A DNA stretch of 50,636 bases from assembly GCA_021846515.1 (NCBI GenBank), contig JAJZWU010000013.1, positions 1 through 50,636 of the forward strand, in the 5' to 3' direction. Below the pieces are notes generated by a model. It saw only the letters and a list, made by a program, of their open reading frames with translations, made no database searches and was not told where the DNA came from. Source of the stretch: Actinomycetes bacterium (GTDB lineage: Bacteria; Actinomycetota; Acidimicrobiia; Acidimicrobiales; JAMCPL01). Shown piece after piece: positions 24,421 through 33,310 of this stretch. How positions within the stretch are numbered: the first letter of the stretch is position 1; each line of letters begins with the position of its first letter. Both the position numbers and the translations under genes were made by a program.

Positions 24421-25632
24421 TTATTCATAACGTTCCAGAATGCTCATTTCAGCCAAGCGAGCCAATCCATTGCGCAAGATGCTGGCTCTATTGGTACCTA
24501 CTCCATCCACCTCCTCCAGGGATGATTGGGATGCACGCATGATGATTTGAAGGCTACCAAAGTGCTCTACTATGCGATCGACGACCGGATCAGGAATGCG
24601 TGAAAGACGGTGCAACAGCCTGTACCCTCTGGGTTCCACTGAGTTGTCGAGTTGGCTGTACTCCCCCTTCCCCTTTATGATTCTTGCAATATTTTCCAAG
24701 TCTGCAAGATATTCTGTGGACATCTGCTGTAGGGACTGAAGCGCCTGTTGGGTAGAGATTGATATGATCGACTCTGCAGGTTGACCTGCTCTGGTAGGGA
24801 TACTGTCTGTAGGTGCCCCATTGAGATGTAGATTGCGGTTATCAACTGTGGGTGAAGTGGCTGTCGATGATGTGACTTGCTTGCTGGTACCGTCTATCGT
24901 ATTGACATAGTCCTGTATTATAAAGTTGCGCGCCTCGACCACCCCTGTAGCCAATTCATCCAACTGAAGTTTGAGCAGCCTGCCGTCATCTCCAAGTTCC
25001 AGTAGATATCCGTTTACTTCGTCAGCCAATCTGCAAACCAATTCTGCCGGCTGCAGGGTACTTACCACATCACGCAGGGTAACTACACCCTCCAGTTCAA
25101 GTGCAGAAAGGGATGTGACGGCCAGATCGAAACGCTGGCGGAAACGGGTAAGGGTTTGGATAACCTGTGTAGCCTGGTTGAACAGGTAACGCCTGTCTCT
25201 TAGTATATGCTTACGGCTCTCTTCGTACAGGGTAATTATGCCCATCGCTGCCGATACTGATATCACGGGTACACCGGTAGCTTTGGCCACTCTTTCTGCT
25301 GTCCTGTGGCGAGTGCCCGTTTCGGAGGTCGGGATAGAGTGGTTGGGCACCAGCTGTACGTTTGCCCTTGATATCCGTGAAGTGTCCTCCGACAACACGA
25401 TTGCTCCGTCCATTTTGGCCAATTCTGCAAGTCGCTGGGGGCTGAACTCCGTATTAAGCAGGAATCCCCCCGAACAGATTGAAAGAATCTCCTCTCTGTC
25501 GCTCATCACCACCAGAGCGCCACGATGTGCCTGCACGACGCGCTCCAAGCCTTCTCTGAGGGGCATCCCTACAGCCAGCAAGGGCAATGCATTGAATGTT
25601 TTTTTGTCATCTGCACTGTCCATCCATACCAT
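24421..25632 (-). CDS. disA: DNA integrity scanning diadenylate cyclase DisA
   Basis: DisA makes cyclic di-AMP from two ATP and senses branched DNA. The N-terminal DAC domain shows the catalytic D-G-A (K-M-D-G-A-I-V-L-S) and R-H-R (T-G-T-R-H-R-T-A-E-R) motifs. A helical linker follows, and the C-terminal helix-hairpin-helix domain ends the protein (E-V-D-G-V-G-T-N-R-A-S-I-L-R-N-G-L). At about 403 aa it exceeds the usual 355-360. The excess is a Ser/Thr-rich insert in the linker (around S-K-Q-V-T-S-S-T-A-T-S-P-T-V). The frame is open to 25794, but ATG 25632 (M-V-W-M-D-S) or the ATG nine bases on is the likely start. Upstream residues are non-conserved and overlap the divergent gene. Confidence 0.93.
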   Translation of the reverse strand: MVWMDSADDKKTFNALPLLAVGMPLREGLERVVQAHRGALVVMSDREEILSICSGGFLLNTEFSPQRLAELAKMDGAIVLSEDTSRISRANVQLVPNHSIPTSETGTRHRTAERVAKATGVPVISVSAAMGIITLYEESRKHILRDRRYLFNQATQVIQTLTRFRQRFDLAVTSLSALELEGVVTLRDVVSTLQPAELVCRLADEVNGYLLELGDDGRLLKLQLDELATGVVEARNFIIQDYVNTIDGTSKQVTSSTATSPTVDNRNLHLNGAPTDSIPTRAGQPAESIISISTQQALQSLQQMSTEYLADLENIARIIKGKGEYSQLDNSVEPRGYRLLHRLSRIPDPVVDRIVEHFGSLQIIMRASQSSLEEVDGVGTNRASILRNGLARLAEMSILERYE

Positions 25633-25774
25633 GATACATGATTTTCCCGCCGTCGGCTGCCGTCGCCATCCCCCGGCTGCCCTGCCGCCTCCGGCTTCCG
25701 CCCCTGACCGAGTGAATGCCATCACACTATTTACGGAACTGCACTGGATTATCGCGTAGGTGCTCTGATAGCGT

Positions 25775-26788
25775 ATGATTATAGACGTGAACATATCTAC
25801 ATTGCTATCCTTAATCCCAGTGAGGCAGGGACTCCAATCAATGGAGGATCTGCTGAAAAGTTCTGTTGCAAATTCAGATCCTATGCTGAATCAGGTTGCA
25901 ACATACCTTATTGATGCCGGTGGTAAGCGGTTGCGCCCCACCTTGGCCATTACTGTAGCTACCGGTGGAATCCATGAATCCACTCGCGAAGATCAGCTCG
26001 GTGCAGTGGCAGTGGAGCTGGTACACCTTGGATCGCTCTATCACGATGACGTAATGGATGAGGCATCTATGCGAAGGAATGTCAGAAGTGTAAACTCCCG
26101 ATGGGGAAATCTTGTAGCTATTGTTGCCGGAGATTACCTTCTCGCAAAATCCGCTGAAATAGCCGCCGACCTTGGCCAGCATATAGCATCGCTTCTGGCA
26201 AGAACACTCGGTGAACTTTGCGCCGGACAGATAAGTGAGGTCCAGACGGCATATATGGTTACCAGGACGCAAGAACAATATTTCGATGCAATTGCCGGCA
26301 AGACCGCCGCTCTTATGGAGGCCTCATGTCGTGTCGGAGCGCTCACCAGTAAAATGCCGGAGCCGGAAACAGAGGCCGTAACTGAGTACGGAAAGCGCCT
26401 TGGGATGGCATTCCAGCTGCGTGATGATATATTGGATATTGTTGCTACGAAGGAAGAGCTCGGCAAGGAACCCGGTCAGGATTTGGCTGAAGGAATATAT
26501 ACACTTCCAGTACTCCTTGCACTGGACGACATGGAGGCTGGCGCCGATCTGGCTGCCATCCTGGGCAAGCCTCTCTCCGACGACGAGAGGCAGGAGGCGC
26601 GCTCACTAATTATGTCATCGGATGCGCTTCCCAGGAGTCTGGATATAATGAGACAATGGATAGATGCTTCCGTACAAGCTTTGGATGGAGCCTCCTCGCC
26701 CATTCTATGTGATCTGCTGGAGAAGCTCAGCAGATCGATTGAGGACGATGTCGTCGTGCAAGTTGAGTCACTGTGTGTTACACGATAA
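25775..26788 (+). CDS. Polyprenyl diphosphate synthase (trans-type)
   Basis: A 337 aa all-helical isoprenyl chain elongase that condenses isopentenyl diphosphate with allylic diphosphates, most likely for a menaquinone side chain. The first Asp-rich motif is L-Y-H-D-D-V-M-D-E-A-S-M-R-R and the second is Q-L-R-D-D-I-L-D-I. The G-G-K-R-L-R-P segment near residue 49 is the usual substrate-binding start. The bulky Leu-Tyr before the first motif suggests a given chain length, but I cannot specify it. ATG 25775 is the longest start. GTG 25787 lies exactly 7 nt after a TATGAT box (25774-25779) and may be the true leaderless start. It is divergent from disA across about 140 bp. Confidence 0.93.
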   Translation: MIIDVNISTLLSLIPVRQGLQSMEDLLKSSVANSDPMLNQVATYLIDAGGKRLRPTLAITVATGGIHESTREDQLGAVAVELVHLGSLYHDDVMDEASMRRNVRSVNSRWGNLVAIVAGDYLLAKSAEIAADLGQHIASLLARTLGELCAGQISEVQTAYMVTRTQEQYFDAIAGKTAALMEASCRVGALTSKMPEPETEAVTEYGKRLGMAFQLRDDILDIVATKEELGKEPGQDLAEGIYTLPVLLALDDMEAGADLAAILGKPLSDDERQEARSLIMSSDALPRSLDIMRQWIDASVQALDGASSPILCDLLEKLSRSIEDDVVVQVESLCVTR

Positions 26789-26865
26789 AGATAAGCACAC
26801 AGGACCCAGTTTTTTACCAGGACAAATATCACTAACATACTTGTGTGATCCGGAAGGGGATATAA

Positions 26866-29814
26866 ATGAGGAATATATCGAAACAAGTTGGTATTCGTGA
26901 GGAATTGCGCCGTGGGTGGTATTTGGGGGCTGCGGCTTTGCGTTCTGTGGTGGATCTTGGACCTGGCACAACCAGACTTGCTGTTACAAACACCTTTTCT
27001 CAGGGAGCTGCAAGTGCAATCAGGAAGGTAACTGGTGCGAGGCGAGTAGCAACGGAGGGGATCGGAGAGTTGTTGGGCTATGAGGCGGTAGCAAACGGTG
27101 CTGTATTTCGCTTCAAGGATGCCATGCTTGAAGTACTGGCAATGGGCGATCATGTAGTGCGGATCACCTGGGAACCCGGCAATTTGCCAGTTCCATACAG
27201 CCTCAGAGATGGATGGCCTCCTCCGGCAAGAAAGGATGCCAAGGTATTCCTTGAAGGCAATATCGACAGCTTCTATATATTACGATATAATAATTACATT
27301 GTCAGGATACACCCGACAGGTGCTGTACAGTTCTCCATTGACCATTCCGTGCTTTCGGATCAGTCTATTGGTGGTCGCAGCTCTGATGTTGCTCCTGCCC
27401 CGGACAGCTTCAGTACTGATCCGGATAAAGCAACCGAGACCTTGATCTGTTACGATCTTCCTCCCAGGCGGGTAGGCAAACAGTGGAGTATTGATAGAAA
27501 ATATCGTTCCAAGAGTCTTGTATGTGGGCTGGGCGAAAAGGCAGGTCGTGTAGATTTGAGTGGCCGGGTTATTCATTCGCGGAGGGCACAGGGGAGAGGG
27601 CGGTCATACAGGCTTTGGAACAGAGACCCCGGTGGCCTATGGGGTCCGGGAGTAGATCCTCTTTATATGAGCATACCTTTTGTGATCTCCATTGATCCCG
27701 AGCAACCGGATACTGTGGTGGGATGTTTCTATGAGAACTCATGGGAAAGTTCCTTTTCTTTCCCTGTCACCAGTGATAATTTAATGAACGCAACCTTTGA
27801 GGGTGGAGCACTGCGTTACTACCTTATGGCCGGTAATCTTGGCGAAGTGTTGAAGCATTATACGGACATTACCGGTCGAGCTCCTCTCCCTCCCAGATGG
27901 GCATTGGGCTACCATCAAAGCAGGTGGGGTTACAAAACTGAAGACGATGTACGTGATGTAGCAGATAATTTCAAGCGTATGAATATACCGCTATCTGCGA
28001 TACATCTTGATATAGACTACATGGACGGGTACAAGGTATTCACTATAGATCGCTCACGCTTCCCCGATATGAAGGCCCTTACAGATGGACTTGCCGAGCA
28101 GGGTATCAGAATAGTGACAATACTTGATCCGGCGGTAAAAGCTGTACATTCACCCGATCATGGTCTAGCTGGTAACGATCCCACCAATACAACCGACGAC
28201 GGCAGTCCTGATCACGACCACGATATTACCTCTACCTCCGCCAGCCATGGGGCGGGCTCAAGCATCCAATATGATCTGTATGAAGATGGCATTTCCGGGG
28301 GACATTTTTGCAAGAATGCTCAAGGCGAAGTGCAACTGGGAGTGGTATGGCCAGGCAGAGCGGCATTCCCGGATTTCACGAATCCCTCAACCAGAAAATG
28401 GTGGGAAGATAAATATAAGTTTTTTACTTCCAATGGCATAGCCGGTGTTTGGCACGACATGAACGAACCGACCAATATAGCGCTGTTAGGTGATAAGACT
28501 CTGCCACTCGACACGATTCACAGTATGGATGGCAGGGGTGGAAAGCACGAAGAGGCGCATAACCTTTATGCTCTGGAGATGAACAGGTCCGGCTACGCTG
28601 GTCTTCTGAAAGCATCTCCAGACAAACGCCCATTTATCCTGTCGCGATCAGGATGGGCAGGTTCCCAGAGGTATGCCTGGGGGTGGACTGGAGATACCGA
28701 ATCCACCTGGGAAGCCTTACGCCAGCAAATTCCTACCATGATTGGGTTGGGTCTTTCGGGTTTTCCGTTTTCCGGGCCGGACATTGGTGGATTCAACGGG
28801 GCGCCAAGTGAGGAGTTGTATCTTAGGTGGTTGCAGCTCAGCACATTTCTGCCCTTTTGCAGAACTCATTCCGTAGCGGGAGTTCCGTTGCGTGAGCCGT
28901 GGAAACTACCAGAATCCATACGTCTATACGTGGCGTATTACATTCGATTAAGATATAGATTGTTGCCTTATCTGTATACACTTGCGCATACAGCCACTAC
29001 CTCAGGTATACCTCTGGTAAGACCGCTTGGCTGGAGTGGCCATGATGACGGTAGTGATCCACTTCTTTGGAAGATAGATGATGCTTTTATGCTGGGAGAA
29101 TCTATGTTGGTTGCCCCCATGACGGCTCCAGGTAGGACTTCTCGGTTGATTCGCCTGCCCAAAGGTACTTGGTCTTCTTGGCCGGGTAGCTGCTGCTCAA
29201 GTGTCTTTAACAACAGTGTCGAGGATGTTCAATCCGAGAGTATCCAATTGAGGATGCACCGTTTGGGGTTCCCCGGCCAATTAAATGGCGGAAGAGTTGT
29301 TAGGCTGCCTGCGCCGTTGGAAGATATACCCGTATTGGTGCGTCACGGTTCTATATTGCCCCTTGATGATGGATGGCCGCAGAGCCAAACACAGTATCCG
29401 TCCACCTCCGGCCGAGCAAAGTTGTTGCCGGATGATGGCAGGCTGGATACGCCGGGAGACATGCTCGATCTTGAGCACAGGCCAAAGATGCTGTCATTTC
29501 ACATCTGGCCAGACGAGAAAGGGTTTGGAAGAGGAACATGCTATGACGACTGCGGAGACGGGTATGGAGAATCCAGGATGGACGATATAACCTTTAGCCG
29601 GGAGGGGGATATTGCTACCCTTACCTGGACGAAACAAGGCTCTTATCCAGCTCCAGACAAGGTACGCGTCGTATTGCATGGCGTGTCTGCTACTCGATGC
29701 TATGTGGACGGTAACCAGGTTGATATAGATGCGCCGCAAGCACCCTATCAGTCTTTTTCAGTCACTTGCCCGTCATTTTCGGCAATGCGCCTAGAGATAG
29801 CATCGTTACAATAG
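26866..29814 (+). CDS. Glycoside hydrolase family 31 alpha-glucosidase-type enzyme
   Basis: A 982 aa retaining glycosidase. The N-terminal beta domain comes first, then the TIM barrel from about residue 340 (R-W-A-L-G-Y-H-Q-S-R-W-G-Y). The nucleophile is D531 in V-W-H-D-M-N-E-P and the acid/base is D610 in W-T-G-D. The downstream D-I-G-G-F and R-T-H-S segments line the -1 site. No signal peptide is visible, so it should act inside the cell on alpha-glucosides such as maltose-type sugars. It is longer than many relatives, partly through an Asp/Thr/Ser/His-rich insert near residues 430-460 (N-T-T-D-D-G-S-P-D-H-D-H-D-I). AAGGGG sits about 7 nt before the ATG. Confidence 0.92.
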   Translation: MRNISKQVGIREELRRGWYLGAAALRSVVDLGPGTTRLAVTNTFSQGAASAIRKVTGARRVATEGIGELLGYEAVANGAVFRFKDAMLEVLAMGDHVVRITWEPGNLPVPYSLRDGWPPPARKDAKVFLEGNIDSFYILRYNNYIVRIHPTGAVQFSIDHSVLSDQSIGGRSSDVAPAPDSFSTDPDKATETLICYDLPPRRVGKQWSIDRKYRSKSLVCGLGEKAGRVDLSGRVIHSRRAQGRGRSYRLWNRDPGGLWGPGVDPLYMSIPFVISIDPEQPDTVVGCFYENSWESSFSFPVTSDNLMNATFEGGALRYYLMAGNLGEVLKHYTDITGRAPLPPRWALGYHQSRWGYKTEDDVRDVADNFKRMNIPLSAIHLDIDYMDGYKVFTIDRSRFPDMKALTDGLAEQGIRIVTILDPAVKAVHSPDHGLAGNDPTNTTDDGSPDHDHDITSTSASHGAGSSIQYDLYEDGISGGHFCKNAQGEVQLGVVWPGRAAFPDFTNPSTRKWWEDKYKFFTSNGIAGVWHDMNEPTNIALLGDKTLPLDTIHSMDGRGGKHEEAHNLYALEMNRSGYAGLLKASPDKRPFILSRSGWAGSQRYAWGWTGDTESTWEALRQQIPTMIGLGLSGFPFSGPDIGGFNGAPSEELYLRWLQLSTFLPFCRTHSVAGVPLREPWKLPESIRLYVAYYIRLRYRLLPYLYTLAHTATTSGIPLVRPLGWSGHDDGSDPLLWKIDDAFMLGESMLVAPMTAPGRTSRLIRLPKGTWSSWPGSCCSSVFNNSVEDVQSESIQLRMHRLGFPGQLNGGRVVRLPAPLEDIPVLVRHGSILPLDDGWPQSQTQYPSTSGRAKLLPDDGRLDTPGDMLDLEHRPKMLSFHIWPDEKGFGRGTCYDDCGDGYGESRMDDITFSREGDIATLTWTKQGSYPAPDKVRVVLHGVSATRCYVDGNQVDIDAPQAPYQSFSVTCPSFSAMRLEIASLQ

Positions 29815-29850
29815 CTTAACGATGGCCGACGAGTCGAGGCAAAGCTTCAC
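29806..29850 (-). pseudogene. N-terminal relic of a VapC (PIN) toxin gene
   Basis: On the minus strand GTG 29850 starts V-K-L-C-L-D-S-S-A-I-V-K-L-L and then TAA. This closely resembles the first strand of VapC toxins, with the metal-binding Asp (consensus LDSSALVKL). AAGG lies 8 nt before the GTG. The frame dies inside the last bases of the convergent GH31 gene, so everything after 14 codons is lost. The interval 29815-29888 holds only this relic. The match is short, so chance remains possible. Confidence 0.4.
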
Positions 29851-29888
29851 CTCGGTCACCTTGCCACCGGCCACTGTTTGGTAGATTC

Positions 29889-30494
29889 CTAAATGGATAG
29901 TTTACGAGCTGCCTCAAACCTTTTGCTTACATCCTGCCAATTGACTACCGACCAGAGTGCATTTACGAAATCAGCGCGCACGTTGCGGTAATGCAGGTAG
30001 TAGGCATGCTCCCATACGTCAAACACTAAAATTGGTACACTGCCATTCCCGAGGTTGCCGTGGTGATCATAGATCTGCTCTACTATCAGTCTCTTCCCAA
30101 GTGGCTCGTATGCCAATGCTCCCCATCCAGACCCCTGGACAAGTACTGCCGCCTGAGTCAGCTGTGCCTTGAAGGCATCGAAAGAGCCAAAGTACTCATC
30201 TATTGCCGAAGCAAGTTCACCTTCAGGAGTGCCTCCTCCTCCCGGCACAAGGTTCTGCCAAAAAATGGAGTGAAGAATGTGACCTGATATATTGAACGAG
30301 AGCGTCTTTTCCAGGCCTACCAGTGCGCTAAAATCATTTTTTGCCCGGACTTCTTCCAGGCGTTCGATAGTAGAATTTGCACCGGTAACATAAGCTGCAT
30401 GGTGCTTGGAGTGGTGTAGCTCCAGATTTTCTCCCGAGTAGTAAGGCTCCAGCGCAGAATAATCATATGGTAATTCTGGAAGTGTATAAGGCAT
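29889..30494 (-). CDS. sodA: Superoxide dismutase, Fe/Mn family
   Basis: A 201 aa superoxide dismutase. The N-terminal helical hairpin carries [10 protein letters not shown], with the first metal-binding His. The second comes from [11 protein letters not shown], and the last two from [10 protein letters not shown]. The outer-sphere segment reads Q-I-Y-D-H-H-G-N-L rather than the Gly-Gln seen in many Mn enzymes. It resembles the V-Y-D-H-Q region of the mycobacterial enzyme, where a His takes that place. Metal choice cannot be settled by eye. No signal peptide, so cytoplasmic. AAGGAG lies 6 nt before ATG 30494. The upstream 30495-30706 contains AT-rich promoter-like sequence including a TATAAT (minus strand, near 30580). 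Confidence 0.95.
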   Translation of the reverse strand: MPYTLPELPYDYSALEPYYSGENLELHHSKHHAAYVTGANSTIERLEEVRAKNDFSALVGLEKTLSFNISGHILHSIFWQNLVPGGGGTPEGELASAIDEYFGSFDAFKAQLTQAAVLVQGSGWGALAYEPLGKRLIVEQIYDHHGNLGNGSVPILVFDVWEHAYYLHYRNVRADFVNALWSVVNWQDVSKRFEAARKLSI

Positions 30495-30706
30495 TTCTTT
30501 CTCCTTTGCAAGTCTGTAATAAGTTCCCTAATTTAATAAATGAAATACCACACAAGTGTATCCCATGTACTCTTATATTATAGCCAGGTGTACTGAGCTG
30601 TGTGTTCCTGAGCATATTTATACGGCTTTTGCCGTAGATGCGACCACGTCATTTCATCCAGAATATACGGACTGTGATATTGACGGGTGATGGGCGAGAC
30701 ATCGCC

Positions 30707-31186
30707 TTATCTAGTCTCTTTGTCATAATGTTCGCGATGGAGTAAAAATGTGCCGGTGGCTCTGCTGACCAGTTTTTCGTCCTGATTGCGAATTTCAGCT
30801 TCGGTGAACGCAATCTGACGGGTGATCTGCACTACTTCCCCTCTGAATACCAAATGCTCTCCTTCTCTTGCGGGATACATGGTCTCAGTCTTCATTTCCA
30901 GAGTGGCTTTTGTACGATCAGGGCTGACCAATGCTGCATTTGCTGCAAAGTTCATTGCTGCATCCAATATGACCCCATGGACTCCCGCTTGTACTATGCC
31001 GTGAGGATTACAGGCCAAGGGGGATGGTATCCAGCTACCTTCCACCCACCCGAGTTGCTCTCCGTCTACTCCGTAACGTTCAAATGTGGAACCCAGAACC
31101 CCGATCAGCTTCATCCCACCATCTCCCAGCCATTTGTCCATATTTTTCGACATTCTGATCAGACGGTCGCTAACCTTCCACCACAT
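30707..31186 (-). CDS. PaaI-type hotdog-fold thioesterase
   Basis: A 159 aa hotdog-fold protein. The helix and strand signature is N-P-H-G-I-V-Q-A-G-V-H-G-V-I-L-D-A-A-M-N, where the HG and the Asp of LDxAM form the usual active-site region of PaaI-like acyl-CoA thioesterases. K-A-T-L-E-M-K-T-E-T and the C-terminal A-T-G-T-F-L-L-H strands complete the fold. Substrate unknown. ATG 31186 overlaps the end of the NIL-domain gene by 17 nt, so it is the last gene of an apparent NUDIX-larE-NIL-thioesterase operon. A later ATG at 31153 is an alternative start. Confidence 0.82.
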   Translation of the reverse strand: MWWKVSDRLIRMSKNMDKWLGDGGMKLIGVLGSTFERYGVDGEQLGWVEGSWIPSPLACNPHGIVQAGVHGVILDAAMNFAANAALVSPDRTKATLEMKTETMYPAREGEHLVFRGEVVQITRQIAFTEAEIRNQDEKLVSRATGTFLLHREHYDKETR

Positions 31187-31406
31187 CGCTCAAGAGATCT
31201 ACCTCTATTCCTATAGATCTCAGCCACTGCAAAGCAGAGTCTACGTTGTCCGGTTCCCCTCCAATCTCACAGAGTATCCAACCCTGTCCCTCGTCCACAT
31301 TGGCCTTTCTGATATTGGGTATCACGTTGTGGTCTTTGACAAGATGAGCCAGTACCGGTTCACGTACAAGTTGTTCAGGGAAGATCAATTTCACTCTTAC
31401 ATTCAT
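31170..31406 (-). CDS. NIL-domain protein
   Basis: A small (78 aa) ferredoxin-like alpha/beta protein: M-N-V-R-V-K-L-I-F-P-E-Q-L as strand 1, then the V-R-E-P-V-L helix start, G-W-I-L-C-E-I-G-G as the central strand, and D-N-V-D-S-A-L-Q-W-L as the second helix. This is the NIL domain, known from the C-terminus of the methionine importer ATPase MetN and from small proteins linked to sulfur metabolism in anaerobes. Only one Cys is present and there is no ferredoxin cluster motif. The frame extends to a TTG at 31457; I chose ATG 31406 because the domain begins there. The sulfur-insertion gene larE lies immediately upstream. Confidence 0.75.
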   Translation of the reverse strand: MNVRVKLIFPEQLVREPVLAHLVKDHNVIPNIRKANVDEGQGWILCEIGGEPDNVDSALQWLRSIGIEVDLLSDVVEG

Positions 31407-31474
31407 TGCTCGTGACCACTTGTATTCTTTATACGATACATAAACCAGCTTTGCCAAATACTTGCGTTCATTTT

Positions 31475-32326
31475 CTATGACTCTTTGTAGCTTTCCAGAT
31501 CAAGTGTAACATACTTGAAGCCTACCTCCCTCACTGCATTGAGTGTCTGTTCGCGTTCTTGCACTACTTGGTCAAAGTCATCCCCGCTTATTACTACGCG
31601 TGCTATATCACCATGATGTCTGACTCTTACCTGCTTGAATCCCAGTTTTCGGAGTGATCGCTCTGCTCGTGATACGGCAGATAATTTGTTGACATCTATA
31701 GGGGTGCCATGTGGTATACGCGAGGATAGGCATGCCATTGAAGGTTTATCCCATATGTCCAGCTTTAGTTGCCTTGCTATATTTCTGACCTCGTCTTTAT
31801 CGATCTTCGCGTCCACCAGAGGAAAGACCGCCCCGTGTCTGCGCGCGGCTACCTGCCCCGGGCGGGCGCTACCAAGGTCACTTACGTTTACTCCCAGTAC
31901 GATTGTAGCCTCCTCCATTTTAGCTAGTGGTTCTAGGGCGTCCATTAAGGCATTCTTACAGTGGAAGCATCGGTCACTTTCATTGGCTACGTATGCCGGA
32001 TTGTCAAACTCTTGTGTGGGTATCTCGCTGAAACGTAGTCCCCATTGCCGCGCTAACTTACGACAGCTTTCCAGCTCTTCAGGATCGAGTGACTCAGATA
32101 TGGCAGTAACACAGAGTGCACCGGTCGGACCGAGAACACTGTTGGCCACCCAGGCCAGCAAGCCAGAGTCCACTCCACCGGAGAACGCAACGATTACCCT
32201 ACCCAATTCCTGGAGTCCTTCCTCCAGCTGTGACAGCTTGTCCATTGGGTCTCCTGCAGCGTTATCTGGCTGCTGCCTTTCCTCCGGCGATCCTATTGAT
32301 ATATTGCCCGTCGTAGTGCTATCCAT
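31475..32326 (-). CDS. larE: LarE-type ATP-dependent sulfur insertase
   Basis: A PP-loop protein of 283 aa. LarE adenylates a pyridinium precursor and inserts sulfur to make the nickel-pincer cofactor of lactate racemase. The PP-loop is S-G-G-V-D-S (residues 49-54). It carries D-R-C-F-H-C-K-N with Cys120 and Cys123, and A-C-L-S-S-R with Cys199. Three such cysteines are characteristic of LarE enzymes that use a [4Fe-4S] cluster catalytically instead of sacrificing a single Cys; I infer that type here. ATG 32326 follows GGAGGGAG and overlaps the NUDIX stop by 8 nt. No larA, larB or larC gene is visible, so the cofactor partner must lie elsewhere or the role differs. Confidence 0.85.
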   Translation of the reverse strand: MDSTTTGNISIGSPEERQQPDNAAGDPMDKLSQLEEGLQELGRVIVAFSGGVDSGLLAWVANSVLGPTGALCVTAISESLDPEELESCRKLARQWGLRFSEIPTQEFDNPAYVANESDRCFHCKNALMDALEPLAKMEEATIVLGVNVSDLGSARPGQVAARRHGAVFPLVDAKIDKDEVRNIARQLKLDIWDKPSMACLSSRIPHGTPIDVNKLSAVSRAERSLRKLGFKQVRVRHHGDIARVVISGDDFDQVVQEREQTLNAVREVGFKYVTLDLESYKES

Positions 32327-33308
32327 CTCTGGGCTCCCTCCAGACTGGTTGGCGTACAGTGTCATAAAGAACATCCACCTTTTCCCCGTGTATCGCTCTG
32401 AATACATGCTCCTTCCACCTGTCGGCAGCTGCCAGCGGTGTGGGTAACGTGTCTTCAGAGAACCAGCCAACATCCATACACTCCAAGGGGTGCGGTGATA
32501 GGGTTCCTCCAATGGCTCTGCATTGGAACACAAGTGAATAGAGGGGAATTCTGGTGACACCCAGTCTAAAGCCGTCCAGCACTGCTATTATGCGGATAGG
32601 TTCTGCATCTATCCCGGTCTCTTCTTTTACTTCCTTAACTACGACTTCAGCAGCGGAATATCCTACATCAGCCCAACCTGTAGGATAAAGCCAGACGCCG
32701 GAATCTGCTCTTTGGATAAGAAGCAGCTCACCTTTATCGTTGCCAACGGCTGCACCTACAGCTACTTTGGGTGTCACATATCCTGGGACGCCCTTACCTA
32801 CCTGCTTCATCCATTCACTCACCAATCCGTTTACGTGATCATCTCTACTTGCATGGTCTTGGAAAGGCGCGCTATCGCTACCGGTAGGATATTTATCATT
32901 GTAGGTCTTGGTGCTAGAGAGGTATAGTTCTCGTTGCTCGTCTGCTGTGGCATGTATGTCTGCAGCTATACGTAGTATCTCTTCAAATCGTTCCCGTTCG
33001 TAGAGGCTTTCTGTAAAACCCAACCCAGTACGAGCTACCGCTGCAAGGCTTTCGCTCCAGCGCAAAAGATCGTATTCTCCGGCAACCACGGAACTGGAGT
33101 CACTTCCTGAGATGTGGGTAGATACCTGCGATTCTGTGTTGTCATCTGATTGCCCCACTGTATGGTTTGATGCCGACTGATCTAATCTTGTGCTTCCATA
33201 TTCCACAGTAGCAATAATAGTGCTTTTTTGACCAAACAGCGAGTGCAAGCCCCAAGCTTTGGCCGTGAGGAAGAGACCCCAAGTTTGTCCTACCGGATCA
33301 AGCACCAC
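32319..33308 (-). CDS. NUDIX hydrolase with NUDIX N-terminal domain
   Basis: A 329 aa frame. Residues about 77-130 (Y-D-L-L-R-W-S-E-S-L-A-A-V-A-R-T-G-L) form the helical N-terminal domain found in the YjhB-like NUDIX subgroup. The NUDIX box lies at 211-233: G-W-A-D-V-G-Y-S-A-A-E-V-V-V-K-E-V-K-E-E continuing T-G-I. The catalytic E-V-K-E-E part is intact, while the first Glu of the consensus is Tyr. It should hydrolyse a nucleoside diphosphate linked to another group; the substrate is unknown. The first 70 residues are low-complexity, and GTG 33308 is only the longest start. GTG 33089 is possible. It heads the larE operon. Confidence 0.82.
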   Translation of the reverse strand: MVLDPVGQTWGLFLTAKAWGLHSLFGQKSTIIATVEYGSTRLDQSASNHTVGQSDDNTESQVSTHISGSDSSSVVAGEYDLLRWSESLAAVARTGLGFTESLYERERFEEILRIAADIHATADEQRELYLSSTKTYNDKYPTGSDSAPFQDHASRDDHVNGLVSEWMKQVGKGVPGYVTPKVAVGAAVGNDKGELLLIQRADSGVWLYPTGWADVGYSAAEVVVKEVKEETGIDAEPIRIIAVLDGFRLGVTRIPLYSLVFQCRAIGGTLSPHPLECMDVGWFSEDTLPTPLAAADRWKEHVFRAIHGEKVDVLYDTVRQPVWREPRDG

Positions 33309-33310
33309 CT

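Noticed and set aside
25633-25794. Upstream extension of the disA frame
   Set aside because: Gly/Ala/Arg-rich and unlike DisA; would overlap the polyprenyl synthase start.
31635-32447. A 270-codon plus-strand frame opposite larE and the NUDIX gene
   Set aside because: Antisense to two genes with intact catalytic motifs; Ser/Leu-rich composition typical of antisense shadows.
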